Positions 1 through 10,051 are shown, counted from the first letter of the stretch. The stretch is 64,000 bases of DNA from Mycolicibacterium grossiae (GCF_008329645.1 NZ_CP043474.1:1364001-1428000), one strand, 5' to 3'. Numbers and translations: made by a program. The notes: a model not told the origin generated them from the sequence alone.

Positions 1-131
1 CCGCGGCGGCCCACCAGACGCGACGGGGACCTGCAACCGAGCTCTGACCGCACTGCAACGGAACCGATACCAAGCCGGTCGGCCGCAGCCGGTCCGGCGG
101 GGCCGCCAGCCCGTTGACTACCCTGTTCGGC

Positions 132-2981
132 GTGACTGACCTGCCCGTCGACGTCGAGACCGACACCCCGAAGCATCGCTACGACGCGAAACTCGCCGGG
201 GCGATCGAGCACGCGTGGCAGGAGACGTGGGCACGGCGCGGCACGTTCCACGTGCCCAACCCGGTCGGCTCGCTGGCGCCCGCCGACGGTGCCGCGGTGC
301 CCGCGGACAAGATGTTCGTCCAGGACATGTTCCCGTACCCGTCGGGGGAGGGCCTGCACGTCGGTCACCCGCTGGGCTACATCGCCACCGACGTCTACGC
401 GCGCTACTTCCGGATGACCGGTCGCAACGTCCTGCACGCGCTGGGCTTCGACGCCTTCGGCCTGCCCGCCGAGCAGTACGCCGTGCAGACCGGTACGCAT
501 CCGCGCACCCGCACCGAGGCGAACATCGTCAACTTCCGCCGCCAGCTGGGCCGGCTGGGACTGGGGCACGACGCCCGGCGCAGCTTCTCCACCACCGACG
601 TCGACTTCTACCGCTGGACGCAGTGGATCTTCCTGCAGATCTTCAACGCGTGGTTCGACCCGGCGGTCAACAGGGCGCGCCCCATCGCCGAGTTGATCGC
701 CGAATACGCCGGTGGCACACGCCCGTTGGACGACGGCCGGACGTGGTCCGAACTGTCGGCGGGCGAGCGGCGCGACGTCGTCGACGCCCACCGGCTGGTG
801 TACCGCGCCGACTCCATGGTGAATTGGTGTCCCGGACTGGGCACCGTGCTGGCCAACGAGGAGGTCACGGCCGACGGACGCAGTGACCGCGGCAACTTCC
901 CGGTCTTCCGGAAGCGCCTGCGGCAGTGGATGATGCGCATCACCGCCTACAGCGACCGCCTGCTCGAGGACCTCGACGTGCTGGACTGGCCGGACAAGGT
1001 CAAGACCATGCAGCGCAACTGGATCGGGCGGTCGACCGGTGCGGAGGTGCTCTTCGCCGCCGGTGACGCCGACATCGAGGTGTTCACCACGCGACCGGAC
1101 ACTCTGTTTGGTGCCACCTACCTGGTGTTGGCACCCGAGCACCACCTGGTCGACGCCCTGACCGCCGCGCGGTGGCCGGACGGGACCGACCCGCGGTGGA
1201 CCTACGACGCCGAGACGCCCGGCGCGGCCGTCGCGGCGTACCGCTCGGCGATCGCCGCGAAGTCCGACCTGGAACGCCAGGAGAACAAGACCAAGACCGG
1301 CGTCTTCCTCGGCACCCACGCCACGAATCCCGTGACCGGTCAGCCGGTTCCGATCTTCATCGCCGACTACGTGCTGGCCGGCTACGGTACGGGCGCCATC
1401 ATGGCGGTGCCCGGTCACGACCAGCGCGACTGGGACTTCGCCCGGACCTTCGGGCTGCCGGTCGTCGAGGTGATCGGCGGCGGCGACGTCACCGAGGCCG
1501 CCTACACCGGCGACGGACCGCTGGTGAACTCCGGCGACCTGGACGGGTTGAGCGTGGCGTCGGCCAAGGAGGCCGTCGTCACCCGGCTGGAGGCCGACGG
1601 CCGGGGCCGAGCCCGGATCGAGTACAAGCTGCGCGACTGGCTGTTCGCCCGGCAGCGCTACTGGGGCGAGCCGTTCCCGATCGTTTACGACGACGACGGC
1701 CGCGCCCACGCGCTGCCGGATGCGGCGCTGCCGGTGGAGCTTCCGGACATCCCGGACTACTCGCCGGTGCTGTTCGACCCCGACGACGCGGACAGTGAGC
1801 CGTCGCCGCCGCTGGGCAAGGCCACCGAGTGGGTGCACGTCGACCTGGATCTCGGCGACGGGTTGCGCAGCTACACCCGCGACACCAACGTGATGCCGCA
1901 GTGGGCCGGAAGTTCGTGGTACGAACTGCGATACGCCGATCCGCACAATGCGGAGACGTTCTGCGCGCCGGAGAACGAGGCGTATTGGATGGGGCCGCGG
2001 CCGGCCGAGCACGGCCCGGCCGACCCGGGTGGGGTCGACCTGTACGTCGGCGGCGTCGAGCACGCGGTGCTGCACCTGCTGTATTCGCGGTTCTGGCACA
2101 AGGTGCTGTACGACCTGGGACACGTCAGCTCGCGGGAGCCCTACCGCCGGTTGGTGAATCAGGGCTACATCCAGGCGTTCGCCTACACCGATGCGCGCGG
2201 TTCCTACGTGGAGGCCGCCAAGGTGGTCGAGCGGGACGGCAGGTTCTTTTACCCGGGGGACGCAGAAGAGATCGAGGTGTTTCAAGAGTTCGGCAAGATC
2301 GGCAAGAGCCTGAAGAACTCGGTGTCACCGGACGAGATCTGCGACGACTACGGCGCCGACACCCTGCGGGTGTACGAGATGTCGATGGGCCCGTTGGAGG
2401 CGTCGCGGCCGTGGGCCACCAAGGACGTCGTGGGCGCGTACCGCTTCCTGCAGCGGGTGTGGCGGACCGTCGTCGACGAGGAGACCGGCGCGGTGCGGGT
2501 CACCGACGGTGACGTCGACGAGGCCACGCTGCGCCAGTTGCATCGCACGATCGCGGGCGTCGCGGAAGACTATGCGGCGCTGCGGAACAACACCGCCGCG
2601 GCGAAGCTCATCGAGTACACCAACCACCTCACCAAGGTGGGCGTGACCGCCCGCGCGGCCGTCGAGCCGCTGGTGCTGATGGTCGCCCCGCTGGCCCCGC
2701 ACCTCGCCGAGGAGTTGTGGCAGCGCCTCGGCCACGACGCGTCGCTGGCGCACGGCCCGTTCCCGACGGCCGACCCCGCCTACCTCGTCGACGACACCGT
2801 CGAGTACCCGGTGCAGGTGAACGGCAAGGTCCGCGGACGCGTCACCGTCGCGGCGAGCGCCGACGCCGATGCGGTCGAGGCGGCCGCCCTGGCCGATGAC
2901 AAGGTGGTCGCCTTCCTGGCCGGCAAGACGCCGAAGAAGATCATCGTCGTCGCCGGCCGCCTGGTGAACATCGTCGTCTGA
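132..2981 (+). CDS. leuS: leucyl-tRNA synthetase
   Basis: Class Ia aminoacyl-tRNA synthetase that charges tRNA-Leu in the cytoplasm. From the GTG at 132 the product has 949 residues, the usual size for actinobacterial LeuRS; an in-frame TTG at 114 would add six residues, and neither start has a clear ribosome binding site. The HIGH signature reads HVGH (76-79) and the KMSKS loop reads KIGKS (722-726), as in M. tuberculosis LeuRS from memory. The editing domain carries the conserved [15 protein letters not shown] stretch, and the protein ends in the C-terminal tRNA-binding domain (VNGKVRGR). It corresponds to Rv0041 and faces a convergent amidase across a stem-loop. Confidence 0.97.
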   Translation: MTDLPVDVETDTPKHRYDAKLAGAIEHAWQETWARRGTFHVPNPVGSLAPADGAAVPADKMFVQDMFPYPSGEGLHVGHPLGYIATDVYARYFRMTGRNVLHALGFDAFGLPAEQYAVQTGTHPRTRTEANIVNFRRQLGRLGLGHDARRSFSTTDVDFYRWTQWIFLQIFNAWFDPAVNRARPIAELIAEYAGGTRPLDDGRTWSELSAGERRDVVDAHRLVYRADSMVNWCPGLGTVLANEEVTADGRSDRGNFPVFRKRLRQWMMRITAYSDRLLEDLDVLDWPDKVKTMQRNWIGRSTGAEVLFAAGDADIEVFTTRPDTLFGATYLVLAPEHHLVDALTAARWPDGTDPRWTYDAETPGAAVAAYRSAIAAKSDLERQENKTKTGVFLGTHATNPVTGQPVPIFIADYVLAGYGTGAIMAVPGHDQRDWDFARTFGLPVVEVIGGGDVTEAAYTGDGPLVNSGDLDGLSVASAKEAVVTRLEADGRGRARIEYKLRDWLFARQRYWGEPFPIVYDDDGRAHALPDAALPVELPDIPDYSPVLFDPDDADSEPSPPLGKATEWVHVDLDLGDGLRSYTRDTNVMPQWAGSSWYELRYADPHNAETFCAPENEAYWMGPRPAEHGPADPGGVDLYVGGVEHAVLHLLYSRFWHKVLYDLGHVSSREPYRRLVNQGYIQAFAYTDARGSYVEAAKVVERDGRFFYPGDAEEIEVFQEFGKIGKSLKNSVSPDEICDDYGADTLRVYEMSMGPLEASRPWATKDVVGAYRFLQRVWRTVVDEETGAVRVTDGDVDEATLRQLHRTIAGVAEDYAALRNNTAAAKLIEYTNHLTKVGVTARAAVEPLVLMVAPLAPHLAEELWQRLGHDASLAHGPFPTADPAYLVDDTVEYPVQVNGKVRGRVTVAASADADAVEAAALADDKVVAFLAGKTPKKIIVVAGRLVNIVV

Positions 2982-2997
2982 CCCCCGTTTCCTAGCG

Positions 2998-3044
2998 ATT
3001 TCGGCGCGCTTTCGATGCCTCAGCGGCGGTGAGCGCGCCGAAAT
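2998..3044. terminator. stem-loop between convergent leuS and amidase genes
   Basis: A perfect 13-bp inverted repeat (ATTTCGGCGCGCT at 2998-3010, its complement at 3032-3044) encloses a 21-base loop. It starts 16 bases after the leuS stop and its right arm runs into the amidase stop codon at 3044-3046, so it can end transcription from both sides. There is no U-tract, which is common for mycobacterial terminators. The same arm sequence recurs at 14261-14310. Confidence 0.7.
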
Positions 3045-4714
3045 TACACGAGGGGAGGGGTGCGCGGGGGCGGGGTGCGGCGGCGGCCGAGCGCCTCGAA
3101 CGCGAGCCCGTAGCCGAGCAGCGCCACGTCGTCGTAGGCGCGGCCGGCGAACGTCAGCCCGACCGGCATGCCGATGTCGTCCATCGTGCCCATCGGGACG
3201 GTGACGGTCGGGATGCCGAGGTGGCGGATGGCGAGGTTGCCGTTGGCGATCCAGACGCCGTTGCGCCAGCCGAGGTCCGCCGAGGCGGGGTCGGCGTCCA
3301 TGTCGGCGGGCCCGACGTCGGCGACCGCGGGAAAGAGCACCGCGTCCAGACCGTGGTCGGTGAGCCAGTCCTCGAGGTCGACGCGGCGGGTCTCCTCCAG
3401 CCCGTGCAGCCCGTCGGCGAGCCCGGGGATGTCGAGGAACGACTCGATCGGGTGCTCGCGCAGGAACGCCGGGTACTCGTTGATGTCGTCGTCGAAGCCG
3501 GTGTAGCGGTCGGGTAGCGCGCCGTCGGGGTGCGGAAAGATGCGCGCGCCGTCGACGTCGGTGAGGCGCTGCAATGCGGGATCGCCGTTGGCGCGCAGGA
3601 AGTCGTCCCACGCCCACGCCGAGAGATCCCAGATCTCGCGGCGCAGGAAGTCCGGGTCCACCAGGCCGCGGGTGCGCAGCGTCGGCGCGCCGGCGCGGTC
3701 GCCCTCGTAGTTGGTCACCACGGGGAAGTCGACCGGCACGACGCGCGCACCGGCCGCCTCGAGGTCGCGCCGGGCCGCCTCGAACAGCGCCAGCACCGAC
3801 GGGCGCGTGCGGATCCGTTGCCCGGTCGGGCCGCCGATGCCCGTCGCGCCCACCCCGGCGTCGGGATCGGCGTCGACGTACATGCGTGGCACGCCGAACG
3901 TCACGCCCGCCAGGTCGGGTACGGGGACCCCGGCGGTCGGGAAGTCGAGGCGCGGCAACGGTACCCACGGCTGGGCGCGCCAGAAGTCACCGCGGGTGTC
4001 CGGATCGTCGACGACGAGGACGCCGAGGACCTCGAGCAGGTCGGGCATGGACCGGGTGTGCGGGACGACGACGTCCATCGTCGGCACCAGCGGCCACCCG
4101 CCCCGGACGGAGATGACGCCGCGCGACGGGGTGTAGGCGCACAGCGCGTTGTTCGATGCCGGCCCGCGTCCCGAGGACCAGGTCTCCTCGCCGATGCCGA
4201 ACGCGCAGAACGACGCGGCGGTCGCGGTGCCCGATCCGTTGGAGGAGCCGGAGGCGAACGGCGCCGTGAGAAACGCTGCGCTGTAGGGACTCTCGGCGCG
4301 GCCGTACAGACCGCGCTGCATGCCGCCGTTGGCCATCGGCGGCATGTTGGTCAGGCCGATGAGCACCGCCCCGGCCGCGCGGAGCCGTTCGACGACGAAG
4401 CTGTCGTGCTGCGCCACCAGGTCGGCGAACGCCGGGCTGCCCGCCGCGGCGGTGAGGCCGCGCGCCAGGTAGCTGTCCTTCGCGGTGTACGGGATGCCGT
4501 CGAGGGGGCCGAGGACGCGGCCGGCGGCGCGGCGCGCGTCGGCCGCGGCCGCCTCGGCACGGGCGTCCGGGTTGGCGACCACCACGGAGTGCAGGTCGCC
4601 GTCGTAGGCGGCGATGCGCGCCAGGTGGGCGTCGAGCAGGTCGACGGCCGTGCACGCGCCGGAGTCGAGGGCGGCCCGCAGCGTGGCGATCGAGGCTTCG
4701 TGGACGTCGATCAC
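3044..4714 (-). CDS. amidase signature family protein
   Basis: Predicted amidase of the amidase signature family, hydrolysing an amide bond of unknown substrate. The 556-residue product has the catalytic lysine in GIPYTAKDS (K79), a Gly/Ser-rich stretch (FASGSSNGSG, about 153-162) and a second serine segment (EETWSSGRG, around S180-S181), which together match the Ser-cisSer-Lys triad. The usual GGSSGGS and GTDTGGS motifs are noticeably diverged, so the substrate cannot be guessed. The GTG start is chosen because it forms a GTGA overlap (4711-4714) with the stop of the upstream SDR gene, which points to translational coupling. Confidence 0.85.
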   Translation of the reverse strand: MIDVHEASIATLRAALDSGACTAVDLLDAHLARIAAYDGDLHSVVVANPDARAEAAAADARRAAGRVLGPLDGIPYTAKDSYLARGLTAAAGSPAFADLVAQHDSFVVERLRAAGAVLIGLTNMPPMANGGMQRGLYGRAESPYSAAFLTAPFASGSSNGSGTATAASFCAFGIGEETWSSGRGPASNNALCAYTPSRGVISVRGGWPLVPTMDVVVPHTRSMPDLLEVLGVLVVDDPDTRGDFWRAQPWVPLPRLDFPTAGVPVPDLAGVTFGVPRMYVDADPDAGVGATGIGGPTGQRIRTRPSVLALFEAARRDLEAAGARVVPVDFPVVTNYEGDRAGAPTLRTRGLVDPDFLRREIWDLSAWAWDDFLRANGDPALQRLTDVDGARIFPHPDGALPDRYTGFDDDINEYPAFLREHPIESFLDIPGLADGLHGLEETRRVDLEDWLTDHGLDAVLFPAVADVGPADMDADPASADLGWRNGVWIANGNLAIRHLGIPTVTVPMGTMDDIGMPVGLTFAGRAYDDVALLGYGLAFEALGRRRTPPPRTPPLV

Positions 4715-5385
4715 CGCGGTCGGATGATCACTTCGTGGACGTGTGCGTCCGGCGGCGTGGTGACGGCCTGCGCGACGGCGGCGGCCACGGTGTCGGCCCG
4801 CAGGAACTGCTCGGGGACGTAGTCGCGCTCCTCGTAGGCGATGAGGTCGCGCTGCATGTCGGTGTCGATGCGGCCGGGATGGATCGACGTCACCCGCAGG
4901 CCGGGTTCGTCGGCGCGCAGGGAGTCGGCGAACGAGCGCAGCGCGAACTTGCTCGCCGAGTACGACGCGAGGCCCGGCGAGGCGTTGATGCCCGAACCCG
5001 AGTTGATGAAGACCACCTGACCGCCGGCCGCCCGCAGTGCGGGCAGCAGTGCCAGCGTCAGGGCGACGGGTCCGAGCAGGTTGACGGTCATGGTGGCCGA
5101 CCACTCCTCCACCGACGACTCGGCGACCCGGCCGGGGTAGGCGACGCCGGCGTTGTGCACCAGCACGTCGAGTTCGACGATGGGTTCCACGACCGCGGCC
5201 ACGTCGTCGGTGTTCGCCAGGTCGATCGGCCAGGTCGTGGCGCCGAATTCGGCGGCCACGCGGTCGAGCCGGTCGGACGGCCTGCCGGCGAGGAACAGCG
5301 TGTGGGTCGGGGCGAGGGCGGCGGCGATGGCCCGTCCGAGCCCGGCGGAGGCCCCGGTGATCATGGCGGTCGGCACGGCTGTCAC
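4711..5385 (-). CDS. short-chain dehydrogenase/reductase
   Basis: Classical SDR oxidoreductase of 224 residues. The nucleotide-binding motif TGASAGLG lies at 10-17, the NAG motif at 78-80, and the catalytic set includes a serine near 129-131 and YSASK (Y142, K146). TGxxxGxG without a basic residue beside it leaves NAD versus NADP open. The GTG start at 5385 places the Rossmann motif at the normal distance. The gene overlaps the amidase by four bases, so the two probably form one transcriptional unit, diverging from the glucosylglycerate hydrolase gene 90 bases away. Confidence 0.9.
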   Translation of the reverse strand: MTAVPTAMITGASAGLGRAIAAALAPTHTLFLAGRPSDRLDRVAAEFGATTWPIDLANTDDVAAVVEPIVELDVLVHNAGVAYPGRVAESSVEEWSATMTVNLLGPVALTLALLPALRAAGGQVVFINSGSGINASPGLASYSASKFALRSFADSLRADEPGLRVTSIHPGRIDTDMQRDLIAYEERDYVPEQFLRADTVAAAVAQAVTTPPDAHVHEVIIRPR

Positions 5386-5475
5386 GTTACCGAGCCGCCA
5401 TCGGCGCAGGCGCGACGGCCGCACGGCCGGCCCCACGCGCTGCAGGCGTCGCCGTGGCGTCGCATCATTGTTCGG

Positions 5476-6816
5476 ATGCCACCGGATCCCACCTTCGCCC
5501 CCACGCAGCTCGCGGCCCGCGCCGCCTATCTGCTGCGCGGCAACGACCTGGGCACGATGACGACGGCGGCGCCGTTGCTCTACCCCCACATGTGGAGCTG
5601 GGACGCGGCGTTCGTGTCGATCGGGCTCGCGCCGCTGAGCGTCGAGCGTGCCGTCGTCGAACTCGACACGCTGCTGTCCGCGCAGTGGCGCAACGGCATG
5701 ATTCCGCACATCGTGTTCGCCAACGGCGTCGACGGCTATTTTCCCGGGCCTGCGCGGTGGGCGTGCTCGGCGCTGACGCCGAATGCGCCGACCGGCCGGC
5801 ACACGTCGGGCATCACGCAGCCGCCGGTGCACGCGATCGCGGTGCAGCGCATCCTCGACAACGCCCGCACCCGCGGCCGATCGACCCGCGCGGTCGCCGA
5901 GTCGTTCCTCGACCGGCGCTGGAGTGATCTGGTGCGGTGGCACCGCTGGCTGGCCGAGGCCCGCGATCCCCGCGAGCGCGGCCGCGTCACGCTGTACCAC
6001 GGCTGGGAGTCCGGGATGGACAACTCACCGCGCTGGGACGGCGCCTACGCCAACGTCGTCCCCGGCACCGTGCCGGAGTACCAACGCGAGGACAACAAGA
6101 TCAACACCGACGCGAGCCAGCGGCCGTCGGACCTCGAGTACGACCGCTACCTGTGGCTGGTCGAGGAGATGAAGTCGGCGCGCTACGACGACGAGCTGCT
6201 GCCGAAGGTGATGAGCTTCGCGGTGGAGGACGTGTTCGTGTCGGCCATCCTGTCGGTCGCGTGCACGGTGCTCGCCGAGATCGGTGAGGATTACAAGCGG
6301 CCGCGCGCCGACGTCCGCGACCTGTACGGCTGGGCCGAGCGGTTCCGCGCCGGCGTCGTCGAGGCGGCCGACGAAAGGACCGGCGCCGCACGGGACTTCG
6401 ACACCCGCACCGAACGGTGGATCTCCACCGAGACCGTCGCCCAGTTCGCCCCGCTGCTGTGCGGCGGTCTGCCGCACGATCGCGAGCGCGCGCTGCTGCG
6501 GCTGCTCGAGGGTCCCCGGTTCTGCGGCCATCCGGATCTGAAGTACGCGGTCATCCCGTCGACGTCGCCGGTGTCGCGGGACTTCCGATCGCGCGAGTAC
6601 TGGCGCGGACCGGTGTGGCCGGTGGTGGGGTGGCTCTTCTCCTGGTGCTTCGCTCGCCGCGGGTGGGCCGAGCGATCGGCGATGCTGCGCCGGGAAGGGC
6701 TGCGGCAGGCCAGCGACGGCACCTTCGCCGAGTACTACGAGCCGTTCACCGGCGAGCCTCTCGGCAGCATGCAGCAGTCCTGGACCGCGGCGGCCGTGCT
6801 GGACTGGCTGGGCTGA
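5476..6816 (+). CDS. ggh: glucosylglycerate hydrolase (GH63)
   Basis: Glycoside hydrolase of family GH63 predicted to split glucosylglycerate into glucose and glycerate. This compatible solute builds up in nitrogen-limited mycobacteria and is a precursor of methylglucose lipopolysaccharide. The 446-residue length equals that of the characterised M. hassiacum enzyme as I recall it. The two catalytic acids reported there, D182 and E419, fall exactly at D182 (GMDNS) and E419 (TFAEYYEP) here. No signal peptide is visible, so it should be cytoplasmic. The ATG at 5476 starts the conserved MPPDPTFAPTQLAARAAYLL-like N-terminus. The gene stands alone, divergent from the SDR-amidase pair. Confidence 0.95.
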   Translation: MPPDPTFAPTQLAARAAYLLRGNDLGTMTTAAPLLYPHMWSWDAAFVSIGLAPLSVERAVVELDTLLSAQWRNGMIPHIVFANGVDGYFPGPARWACSALTPNAPTGRHTSGITQPPVHAIAVQRILDNARTRGRSTRAVAESFLDRRWSDLVRWHRWLAEARDPRERGRVTLYHGWESGMDNSPRWDGAYANVVPGTVPEYQREDNKINTDASQRPSDLEYDRYLWLVEEMKSARYDDELLPKVMSFAVEDVFVSAILSVACTVLAEIGEDYKRPRADVRDLYGWAERFRAGVVEAADERTGAARDFDTRTERWISTETVAQFAPLLCGGLPHDRERALLRLLEGPRFCGHPDLKYAVIPSTSPVSRDFRSREYWRGPVWPVVGWLFSWCFARRGWAERSAMLRREGLRQASDGTFAEYYEPFTGEPLGSMQQSWTAAAVLDWLG

Positions 6817-6846
6817 CCGGCCCGCCCGAGTAGTAGCCGGTCCGGG

Positions 6847-7314
6847 TCAGGCCTCGGCCTGGTCGGCCAGGCGGGCCAGCGGCTTCAGCGCGTGCGACAG
6901 CGTCTCGCGCTCCTCGGTGGTCAGCTTGCTCAGCATGGCGGCCAGCGCGGCGCGCCGCGTGGCGAGCGCTTCGCGGTGCTGCACCAGGCCGCGGGGGGTG
7001 ACGTCGACGAGCACCGCGCGCAAATCCGAGGGATCCCGCGAACGCTTCACCAGGCCCAGCTTCTCCAGCCGCCGGATCGCGACGGTGGTGGTGGGCGTAC
7101 GGACCCGTTCGTGCGCCGCGAGTTCGGTCATGCGGATCGGTCCGAGGTCCAGCAGCGTCAGCAGGATGGACAGTTGCGCCAGCGTCAGGTCCGCGCCACC
7201 CTCGGAGTCGTTCTTGTGGGCGTCGCTGGTCCGACGGAGCACGGAGAACAGCTTGGAGAGCACTTGTTGCAGCTCCCCGGCCAGCTCAGTGACCTGCGGT
7301 TCCGTTTCCACCAT
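6847..7314 (-). CDS. MarR-family transcriptional regulator
   Basis: Winged-helix regulator of 155 residues, similar throughout to Rv0042c of M. tuberculosis. The MarR core runs from about residue 40 to 115. It includes the recognition-helix region RVRTPTTTVAIRRLEKLGLV and the wing SRDPSDLRAVLVDVTPRG. The ligand is unknown. In M. tuberculosis this gene also lies downstream of leuS, so position is conserved while the intervening genes here are extra. It lies 50 bases downstream of the ABC ATPase gene on the same strand and might be read from that operon. No clear dyad operator was seen in that gap. Confidence 0.92.
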   Translation of the reverse strand: MVETEPQVTELAGELQQVLSKLFSVLRRTSDAHKNDSEGGADLTLAQLSILLTLLDLGPIRMTELAAHERVRTPTTTVAIRRLEKLGLVKRSRDPSDLRAVLVDVTPRGLVQHREALATRRAALAAMLSKLTTEERETLSHALKPLARLADQAEA

Positions 7315-7364
7315 GGTTCGCTAGTCTAACCTGTCAGCGGCTGCCAGCAGATCAAGACGCCCAT

Positions 7365-8144
7365 TTAGAGCACCTGGGAGAGGAACTGGCGGAGCCTGTC
7401 GGTTTCGGCGGACTCGAACAGCCGATCGGGTGGTCCGGCCTCCACCACCGCGCCGTGGTCCATGAACACCAGCGAATCCGCCGTCGACTTGGCGAAGCCC
7501 ATCTCGTGGGTGACGACGACCATCGTCATCCCGTCGGCGGCGAGGTCGGCGATCAACGCCAGGATGCCCTTGACGAGTTCGGGATCGAGCGCGGAGGTGG
7601 CCTCGTCGCAGAACATCACCTGCGGCGTCATGGCCAGAGCGCGGGCGATCGCGACGCGTTGCTGCTGACCGCCCGAGAGCGTGCCGGGCCGGGCATCGGC
7701 CTTGTGCCGCAGGCCGACCCGTTCGAGGTGGGCGAGGCCCAGTTCGCGGGCGGCGTCGGCGCTCAGCCGCTTGAGCTTCCGCGGTCCGAGCGTCACGTTG
7801 TCCAGCACGGTGCGGTGCGGGAACAGGTTGAACTGCTGGAACACCATTCCGATGCGCTGCCGCAGCGCATTCGGGTCGTCGGAGAGCACGGACGTGCCGT
7901 CGAGCAGGATGTCGCCGCGGTCGGGTTCGTGGAGCCGATTGAGCGTGCGCAGCAGGGTGGACTTGCCGGAGCCGGACGGCCCGATGACGGCCGCCGTCGT
8001 GCCGGCGGGGACGTCGATGTCGACGCCGCGCAGCACGGCGTGGGTGCCGAAGGACAGGTGCAGGTCCCTGGCCGTCAGCGAGACCGGCTCGAACGCGGGT
8101 CCCTTGCCTGCGGTCCGGGAGGGTTCCTTCGCGGGGGTAGTCAC
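7365..8144 (-). CDS. polar amino acid ABC transporter ATP-binding protein
   Basis: ATPase subunit (259 residues) of a polar amino acid uptake ABC transporter of the GlnQ/HisP type. Walker A is GPSGSGKST (55-63), the Q-loop glutamine lies near 103, the signature LSGGQ is at 156-160, Walker B ends in VMFCDE (E181) and the H-loop histidine is H213. About 25 extra residues precede the usual N-terminus. The GTG start overlaps the stop of the upstream binding protein-permease gene (GTGA, 8141-8144), so the two are co-translated. Substrate specificity cannot be read from the ATPase. Confidence 0.93.
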   Translation of the reverse strand: MTTPAKEPSRTAGKGPAFEPVSLTARDLHLSFGTHAVLRGVDIDVPAGTTAAVIGPSGSGKSTLLRTLNRLHEPDRGDILLDGTSVLSDDPNALRQRIGMVFQQFNLFPHRTVLDNVTLGPRKLKRLSADAARELGLAHLERVGLRHKADARPGTLSGGQQQRVAIARALAMTPQVMFCDEATSALDPELVKGILALIADLAADGMTMVVVTHEMGFAKSTADSLVFMDHGAVVEAGPPDRLFESAETDRLRQFLSQVL

Positions 8145-9943
8145 ACCATCTCCTGGGTCCGGGTCGGGTTCGACGGGTCGAGCGGGTCATCGGGTTCGGT
8201 GTGTGCCCGGCCGCGGCGCAGCCGGTCGTCGATCCAGTTCACCAGGTGCGTCAGCGGGATGGTGAGGGCGAGATAGAACAGGCCGGCGGCCACCAGCGGT
8301 GACAGGTTGCCGGTCTGGGCGTTGAGGTCGCGCCCCACCTGGAACAGTTCGCGCTGGCTGGCGATCAGGCCGAGGAAGTAGACCAGTGACGACGCCTTGA
8401 GCAGCGAGATGAACTGGTTGACCAACGCCGGCAGCACGCGCCGGACGCCCTGCGGGATGACGACCAGCCGCATGGCGGCCCCGTAGGAGAACCCGAGGGC
8501 GCGGGTGGCTTCGAGCTGCCCGGCCTCGACGCTCTGGATGCCGGAGCGGAAGATTTCCCCGACGTAGGCGCCGGCCATCAGACCGAGCGCGGCGATGCCG
8601 AGTGGGTAGGGGTTGTTGCCGGTGAGGTCGCCGACGACGGGCCCGATGCCGAGCCCGATCAGCAGGATGATGACGACCTCGGGCAGTCCGCGGAACACGT
8701 CGGTGTAGATGCGGGCGGGCCAGCGCAGCCACCGCGACCGCGAGATCCCCGCCACGGCCAGCACCATGCCCAGGACGAGGCCGATGACGCTGGCGGCGAA
8801 CGTCAGGATCAGCGTGTTCGGCAGGCCGGTCGTGAAGAGATCGGGGATGGCCTGGCGGTAAAGGTTCCAGTCGAGGAACGTGTCCTTCAGCTGAGCGAGC
8901 GTCGACTTCGGCGCCGCGGGAGCCCCCGGCGCGCCGCCGGAGGCGGTCTGCTGCGCGGCGATCGCCGCGAAGTCCGGCAGCTGCGGCAACGGCGCCGCCT
9001 TCGATCCCGGTTTCCAGCCCGGCGGCAGCGCGCGCGGCACCCAGTCGGAGTAGAGCTTCGCCCAGGTGCCGTCCGCGATCACCGCGTCGAGGCCGGCGTT
9101 GAGGGCGTCGATCAGCGGCTGGTTGTCCTTCGCCACGGCGTAGGCGACGAAGTTGTCGAGGCTGAAGGTGTTCTCGATGATCTGCGTCGGATCCCCCGCC
9201 TGCACGGTGCCCTGCGCCTGCTGCGACGGCGCCACCCACGCATCGATCTGCCGCGTCTTGAGGCTCGCGTAGACGGTGTTGTAGTCCGGGAACTTCACCG
9301 GCTCCAGGCCGAGCGTGTCGATGACGTAGGCCTCCTGCACGGTGCCCTGCACGACGCCGATGCGTTGGCCGGCGGCGAGGTCGCCGAAGCCCTTGATGTC
9401 CGAGCCGCTGGGCACGACCAGGGAGAAGTAGCCGAAGTCGTAGCCGTTGGCGAAGCCGACGGTCTGCCGGCGGGCGTCGGTCGTCGTGATCGACGACGAG
9501 CCGACGTCGAAGCGCCGCGATGCGACCTGCGCGAGCAGCCCGGAGAAGTCGGTGCCGACGAAGTTCACCCGAAGCCCGAGCTTGGCGGCGACGGCGCGCA
9601 GCAACTCGTTGTCGAAGCCGGTGAACTGGTTCTTCGAGTCGATGCAGATGCTGGGCGGGGCGTCCGACAGCGTGCCGACGGTCAATACGCCCGGGGTGCC
9701 CAGACCCAGCCGGGCGACGTCGACCCGGTCGAGGGGTTCGACGCCGTCGGTCGTGTACTTGTCGGCCGCCGGACCCTGCGCGGCCGCGGCGAGGTTGGTG
9801 GGCAGCGCGCTGGCGGTCTGCACGCCCGGCGGCGCGCACTGATCGGCGCGCGCGACCGGGGCGGCGCCGAACCCGAGCCCGAGCACGCCGAAGGCGAGGA
9901 CGAGCAGCAGGACGGCCGACTTCGAGAACCCGTCGCGTGTCAT
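8141..9943 (-). CDS. fused amino acid-binding protein / ABC permease
   Basis: One 600-residue polypeptide joins the extracellular solute-binding domain and the membrane permease of a polar amino acid ABC importer. An N-terminal signal segment (about 10-33, cut near ARADQ) leads into a bacterial extracellular solute-binding family 3 domain (about 75-300, with the DVGSSSITTTDARR-like motif). A linker rich in Ala and Pro follows, then a BPD_transp_1 permease (about 365-585) with the EAA loop GQLEATRALGFSYGAAMRLV. The binding domain is therefore tethered outside the membrane next to its own channel. Such SBP-permease fusions are known in several bacteria. The ATPase follows with a 4-base overlap. 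Confidence 0.93.
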   Translation of the reverse strand: MTRDGFSKSAVLLLVLAFGVLGLGFGAAPVARADQCAPPGVQTASALPTNLAAAAQGPAADKYTTDGVEPLDRVDVARLGLGTPGVLTVGTLSDAPPSICIDSKNQFTGFDNELLRAVAAKLGLRVNFVGTDFSGLLAQVASRRFDVGSSSITTTDARRQTVGFANGYDFGYFSLVVPSGSDIKGFGDLAAGQRIGVVQGTVQEAYVIDTLGLEPVKFPDYNTVYASLKTRQIDAWVAPSQQAQGTVQAGDPTQIIENTFSLDNFVAYAVAKDNQPLIDALNAGLDAVIADGTWAKLYSDWVPRALPPGWKPGSKAAPLPQLPDFAAIAAQQTASGGAPGAPAAPKSTLAQLKDTFLDWNLYRQAIPDLFTTGLPNTLILTFAASVIGLVLGMVLAVAGISRSRWLRWPARIYTDVFRGLPEVVIILLIGLGIGPVVGDLTGNNPYPLGIAALGLMAGAYVGEIFRSGIQSVEAGQLEATRALGFSYGAAMRLVVIPQGVRRVLPALVNQFISLLKASSLVYFLGLIASQRELFQVGRDLNAQTGNLSPLVAAGLFYLALTIPLTHLVNWIDDRLRRGRAHTEPDDPLDPSNPTRTQEMV

Positions 9944-10004
9944 GCAGGCAACCTAGCTGCCGACGCCGTCACTGCGAAGTCTTGCGCTCAGCGCGATGCG
10001 TCAC

Positions 10005-10030
10005 GAGCCGAGCGCCCCGTGATTCGGCTC
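10005..10030 (-). terminator. stem-loop downstream of the F420-type oxidoreductase gene
   Basis: A perfect 7-bp inverted repeat (GAGCCGA at 10005-10011, TCGGCTC at 10024-10030) with a 12-base loop sits 22 bases past the stop of the minus-strand oxidoreductase gene. It is a plausible terminator without a U-tract. Confidence 0.45.
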
Positions 10031-10051
10031 AGCCGCTCTGGCCGGCGTCCG

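Noticed and set aside
1..131. Possible end of an upstream gene at the window edge
   Set aside because: No reading frame with recognisable protein ends here; too short to assign.
2295..2312. LeuRS KMSKS loop reading KIGKS as a possible defect
   Set aside because: The same form is found in other mycobacterial LeuRS as I recall, so it is a lineage trait, not damage.
7315..7364. Possible MarR operator in the gap between the ABC ATPase and MarR genes
   Set aside because: I found no inverted repeat of useful length in this 50-base gap.
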